Shown piece by piece: positions 61,201-64,000 of a stretch of DNA of 64,000 nucleotides. The notes under the pieces were generated by a model, which did not search any database, had not been told where the DNA came from, and saw only the letters and a list, made by a program, of their open reading frames with translations. The translations under genes and the position numbers were made by a program. Positions within the stretch are counted from its first letter, which is position 1; each line of letters starts with the position of its first letter. Source of the DNA: Bacillota bacterium (GTDB taxonomy: Bacteria > Bacillota > Clostridia > Acetivibrionales > DTU013); contig JAEZCO010000082.1 of the NCBI GenBank assembly GCA_023433505.1, forward strand, positions 1 to 64,000, written 5' to 3'.

Positions 61201-61257
61201 CAATATTTTAGGGTAACATCGTGTTGTTCGTTTGACCCCTTATTTTCTTAATGAAGG

Positions 61258-62526
61258 TCAACTCCTCTTTGCAATTTTTCTTGCCAGTTTTTTGAAAAGC
61301 TTCAGAATGTTTGCCAGGATCAGGATCGCCTCTACCACCACAAGGAAGATGACCAGATAAAAAATATCCGTATTCTCAAGCAGTTTTTTCTTGGCGGAGG
61401 AGTAGAAATCCTCCGGCGGCACAATTTCCTCGGAGGGATAGAGGTTAATATTTATAACCGTATTATCTGCCAGTACATACGTGGCTGAACCGGCAATTTT
61501 GGCCTTTTTTACAGGGGGCTGGAGGTCGGCCTTCGTACTGTACTCCCGGATGTAGCTTTCACCAGACGGATGGATGTAATAGACGTCTTCCGTACTTATT
61601 AGCTTGATTTCGGTGCCTTCCTGCTGGACAGTCTTTATAACGTCGTCCTTTTTTACCAGGAGGCTTTTCTTATAATTCGAAAAGCCGTAATCAAAGGCAG
61701 CGGCTGCATTTGCAAAAAGATCGTTTTCGGAAGACTCCAGAACGATGCAGATCAGTCTCATATTGCCCCGGGTAGCCGTGGCGATTAAAGACTGTTGGTC
61801 CTTGTTGTTGTATCCGGTTTTTCCGCCGTCTGCTCCGTCATAGCTCCAGAAGAGCTTGTTCTGGCTGGTGAGAATGGATACTTTACCGTCCTGGTGATTC
61901 CATGGTTTTAGCTGTGTCCCGAAGATTCTGTTGAATATGGGATTCTTTAGGGAATAGTTCATAAACAGCATGATATCATGGGCTGTGGTAAATTGGTTCT
62001 CGTCATACAGGCCGGTGGGATTTGTGAAGTGCGTATCCTTCATCATCAGCTTTGCCGCAGTTTCATTCATTTTCACGGTGAATTTGTTTACATCCCCGGA
62101 TATGTACTCAGCCACTGCTTTTGCCGCGTCATTTGCCGATGTGAGCATAATGCCGTAAAGCAGCTCTTCAAGGGTATATTTTTCACCCAACTCAAGATTC
62201 AGAGCCGATCCTTCCGAATCAACCGAATCCTTGCTTATGGTGATATTGGTGCCGAGATTTCCCGATTCAACGGCCATGAGTATGGTCATAAGCTTGCTTA
62301 ATGCGGCAACATGAAGGGATCCCGACGTGTTTTTTCCATAGAGGACCTGGCCGCGTTCAGTTTCCGAGAGAATGGCGGAAGCAGCCTTTATTTCGGGAGA
62401 GACTCCGGGCCAGGACTGTACGGCGCCCTGCTCCTGCCCCACCAGAGCGGCATGGGAAACAGTGCCGTACATGATCATAACCGACAATATGAATACTAAA
62501 AAGCTTGCGGCAATTCTGCCCTTCAT
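61258..62526 (-). CDS. DacF-like D-Ala-D-Ala carboxypeptidase homologue lacking the SxxK serine
   Basis: A 422-residue envelope protein of the penicillin-binding type. I start at MKGRIAASF (62526) with GGGAGGA 4 nt upstream; the longer frame has no ribosome site. A signal peptide (1 to about 26) and a C-terminal helix (about 388-410) anchor it. Of the three active-site motifs, SAN (130-132) and KTG (236-238) are intact, but the SxxK motif reads AALSK: the nucleophile position is Ala75, with Lys78 kept. A family member without the serine should not cleave peptide or bind penicillin covalently. It may bind peptidoglycan or regulate. It converges with dapB. Confidence 0.88.
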   Translation of the reverse strand: MKGRIAASFLVFILSVMIMYGTVSHAALVGQEQGAVQSWPGVSPEIKAASAILSETERGQVLYGKNTSGSLHVAALSKLMTILMAVESGNLGTNITISKDSVDSEGSALNLELGEKYTLEELLYGIMLTSANDAAKAVAEYISGDVNKFTVKMNETAAKLMMKDTHFTNPTGLYDENQFTTAHDIMLFMNYSLKNPIFNRIFGTQLKPWNHQDGKVSILTSQNKLFWSYDGADGGKTGYNNKDQQSLIATATRGNMRLICIVLESSENDLFANAAAAFDYGFSNYKKSLLVKKDDVIKTVQQEGTEIKLISTEDVYYIHPSGESYIREYSTKADLQPPVKKAKIAGSATYVLADNTVININLYPSEEIVPPEDFYSSAKKKLLENTDIFYLVIFLVVVEAILILANILKLFKKLARKIAKRS

Positions 62527-62710
62527 CGATTCCTCCCAAAATACCGGTATTTCCTCCGGAGTACGAAAAATACGGCTTCCTGCTGTCCTGAAAATGCGGA
62601 AAGTCATATTCTCGCCCGTGCCTGGTACTAGTACAAGGCGCAAATCCTGTTAACCATTATAGTGTTGTTTACTTTTTTAGTCAATCATTGAGCCCCAGTA
62701 ATAAAAAGTT

Positions 62711-64000
62711 TTATTGAACTACCCACCTTACCAATGCCATGTCAAACTTGTTGATCAGATCCGGATGGTATGGCACAACCCTGAAGGTATAGCCGTATTC
62801 CCCGCCTTCAAGCAGGTTTATATCCACCGAATAGCGGTAAGTCCCGTTATCAAGCTTTTCTACAACTTTCATTTCGGCGATTTCCGGGTTTTCTATATCA
62901 TTGCCTTTGGCAAAAGTCCCATAGAACAGCTCTACTTTTACACTTTCCGGTTCAATGGCTCCCAGCGTCACTGTGGCATAAAGCGTCAATGTCTCACCCG
63001 ACTTGGACTTGCGGTCCTGCAGCATGTTCATTGCTTTTTGCGCCAGTATCTGCACCTGGGGCCAATTTTTTTCAATATGGGATTTCCAGTCTGTCAGCTC
63101 GTTTATATACCCATAATTGCTGGAAGAAATCCTGTCCACCCTTTCCATGGAGGTGACGTACATTCTTTCGGTGTACTCCTGAAGCATTCTGTGGGTGCTG
63201 AATTTGTAGGTCAGTGATTTTACGGATTCCTTCATTACTTTGACCCATTTTTCCGGAACATTGTTCCCGTTTCTTTCAAAAAACAGGGGAACAATTTGCT
63301 TTTCCAGAATTTCATAGATGGATTCGCTGTCTGCGTTGTCCTGGAAGTACTCATTGTCATAATAGGTGTCGTCGCCAATAGCCCATCCGTTGGTACCGTT
63401 ATGGCCTTCACACCACCAGCCGTCCAATATGCTGAAGTTTACGACTCCGTTAATGCACACTTTCTGACCGCTGGTACCGCTGGCCTCCAATGGCCTTCTG
63501 GGATTGTTGAGCCAGATGTCGACGCCCTGGACCAGATTGCGGGCCAGGGTCATATTGTAATTTTCCACCAGGATGACCTTCCCTGTAAAGCCTTCTTCCC
63601 TTGAGATATCGTTGATGTTTTTAATTACCTCGTGGGCAGGTCTGTCGGCGGGGTGGGCCTTGCCGGCAAAGATTATCTGAACAGGCATATCCGGCTTGTT
63701 CAGGATTTTTTTGATGCGTTCCACATCCCTGAAGATCAGGTTTGCACGCTTATAGGTGGCAAACCTTCTGGCAAAGCCGATGGTGAGGGCATTGGGGTCT
63801 AAAATCGTTTCAGCGTTTTTGATGCTCTCCACCGATTCGCCGTTGGCCAGCCTTTGCTCCTTGAGTTTCGTCCTTACATAGCCGATCATTTTTGTTTTAA
63901 GGGCATAATGGATATTCCACAGCTCTTCTTCCGGGATATTGTCGATATTGTCCCATACCTTTTTCTCATAAAGCCTTTCTTTCCAGTCGCTGTCCAGGTA
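62711..64000 (-). CDS. Alpha-glucan phosphorylase, C-terminal part
   Basis: The frame stays open to the end of the window (430 codons), so the N-terminus lies beyond it. It is a GT35-type phosphorylase of the shorter MalP-like group: LTIGFARRFATYKRANLIFRD, IIFAGKAHPADRPAHEVI, MTLARNLVQGVDIWLNNPRRPLEASGTSGQKVCINGVVNFSILDGWW, with the PLP-binding Lys in GQK. It releases glucose-1-phosphate from glycogen or maltodextrin. The C-terminal ~110 residues form a beta domain typical of this group. A 184-bp gap separates it from the dacF-like gene. Confidence 0.92.
   Translation of the reverse strand, partial: YLDSDWKERLYEKKVWDNIDNIPEEELWNIHYALKTKMIGYVRTKLKEQRLANGESVESIKNAETILDPNALTIGFARRFATYKRANLIFRDVERIKKILNKPDMPVQIIFAGKAHPADRPAHEVIKNINDISREEGFTGKVILVENYNMTLARNLVQGVDIWLNNPRRPLEASGTSGQKVCINGVVNFSILDGWWCEGHNGTNGWAIGDDTYYDNEYFQDNADSESIYEILEKQIVPLFFERNGNNVPEKWVKVMKESVKSLTYKFSTHRMLQEYTERMYVTSMERVDRISSSNYGYINELTDWKSHIEKNWPQVQILAQKAMNMLQDRKSKSGETLTLYATVTLGAIEPESVKVELFYGTFAKGNDIENPEIAEMKVVEKLDNGTYRYSVDINLLEGGEYGYTFRVVPYHPDLINKFDMALVRWVVQ

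Overview
The window reads as a chromosomal segment of an anaerobic, fermentative clostridium (Firmicutes, class Clostridia). I infer this from consistent AGGAGG-type ribosome binding sites, pyrophosphate-type phosphofructokinase, pyruvate formate-lyase, class II aldolase, a ZTP and a cyclic-di-AMP riboswitch, YesN-type regulators, lipoprotein solute-binding proteins and a CpsBCD-type tyrosine kinase/phosphatase pair. The species cannot be named from sequence reading alone. One short AT-rich stretch (about 52.1-53.6 kb) stands out from the otherwise moderate base composition.

Layout. 0-9.3 kb: the end of a MacB-type ABC exporter, a YkcB-like membrane glycosyltransferase with a Gly-rich insert and a companion lipoprotein, pyruvate formate-lyase under a ZTP riboswitch with a terminator, a divergently transcribed Phd-antitoxin/Uma2-nuclease fusion, a DUF1294 membrane protein and PPi-dependent phosphofructokinase. 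9.9-19.1 kb: a carbohydrate-uptake module (two permeases and a lipoprotein binding protein, no ATPase) with a YesN/AraC membrane regulator, a LacI regulator and a secreted DUF4832 protein; the LacI and DUF4832 genes share a TTGCGCAACT site upstream. 19.4-21.4 kb: Ku and fused MsrAB.

21.6-48.2 kb: a large exopolysaccharide locus. It holds chain-length/kinase/phosphatase genes, the initiating sugar-phosphate transferase, two secreted DUF4832 proteins, a hexapeptide acetyltransferase, five GT4 glycosyltransferases, a Wzy/WaaL-like polymerase or ligase, two MurJ-family flippases, two PaaK/CapK-like adenylate-forming enzymes, a FemAB-like acyltransferase, a heparinase-II/III-like protein, an AlgD-type GDP-mannose dehydrogenase, a second chain-length protein and ManC. 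ManC plus AlgD predict GDP-mannuronate as a precursor, so the polymer probably contains uronic acid. The CapK-like and FemAB-like proteins could add acyl or aminoacyl groups. Several genes occur as pairs, suggesting growth by module duplication.

48.6-64 kb: VanZ-like protein, class II fructose-bisphosphate aldolase, a winged-helix (HTH_42)/RidA pair, the AT-rich scar in which a truncated YesN-type response regulator runs into the C-terminal half of an MFS transporter, a three-gene set related to 2-hydroxyacyl-CoA dehydratase activators, a SIMPL protein, an alpha/beta hydrolase, a cyclic-di-AMP riboswitch before dapB, a DacF-like protein that lacks the SxxK serine, and the C-terminal part of an alpha-glucan phosphorylase.

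The least explained feature is a roughly 184-bp structured repeat present in five copies: one before a glycosyltransferase gene, one before manC and three in direct tandem before the SIMPL gene. Every copy has the same orientation relative to the gene downstream. Two neighbouring glycan genes also appear to begin at non-ATG/GTG/TTG codons behind strong ribosome binding sites.
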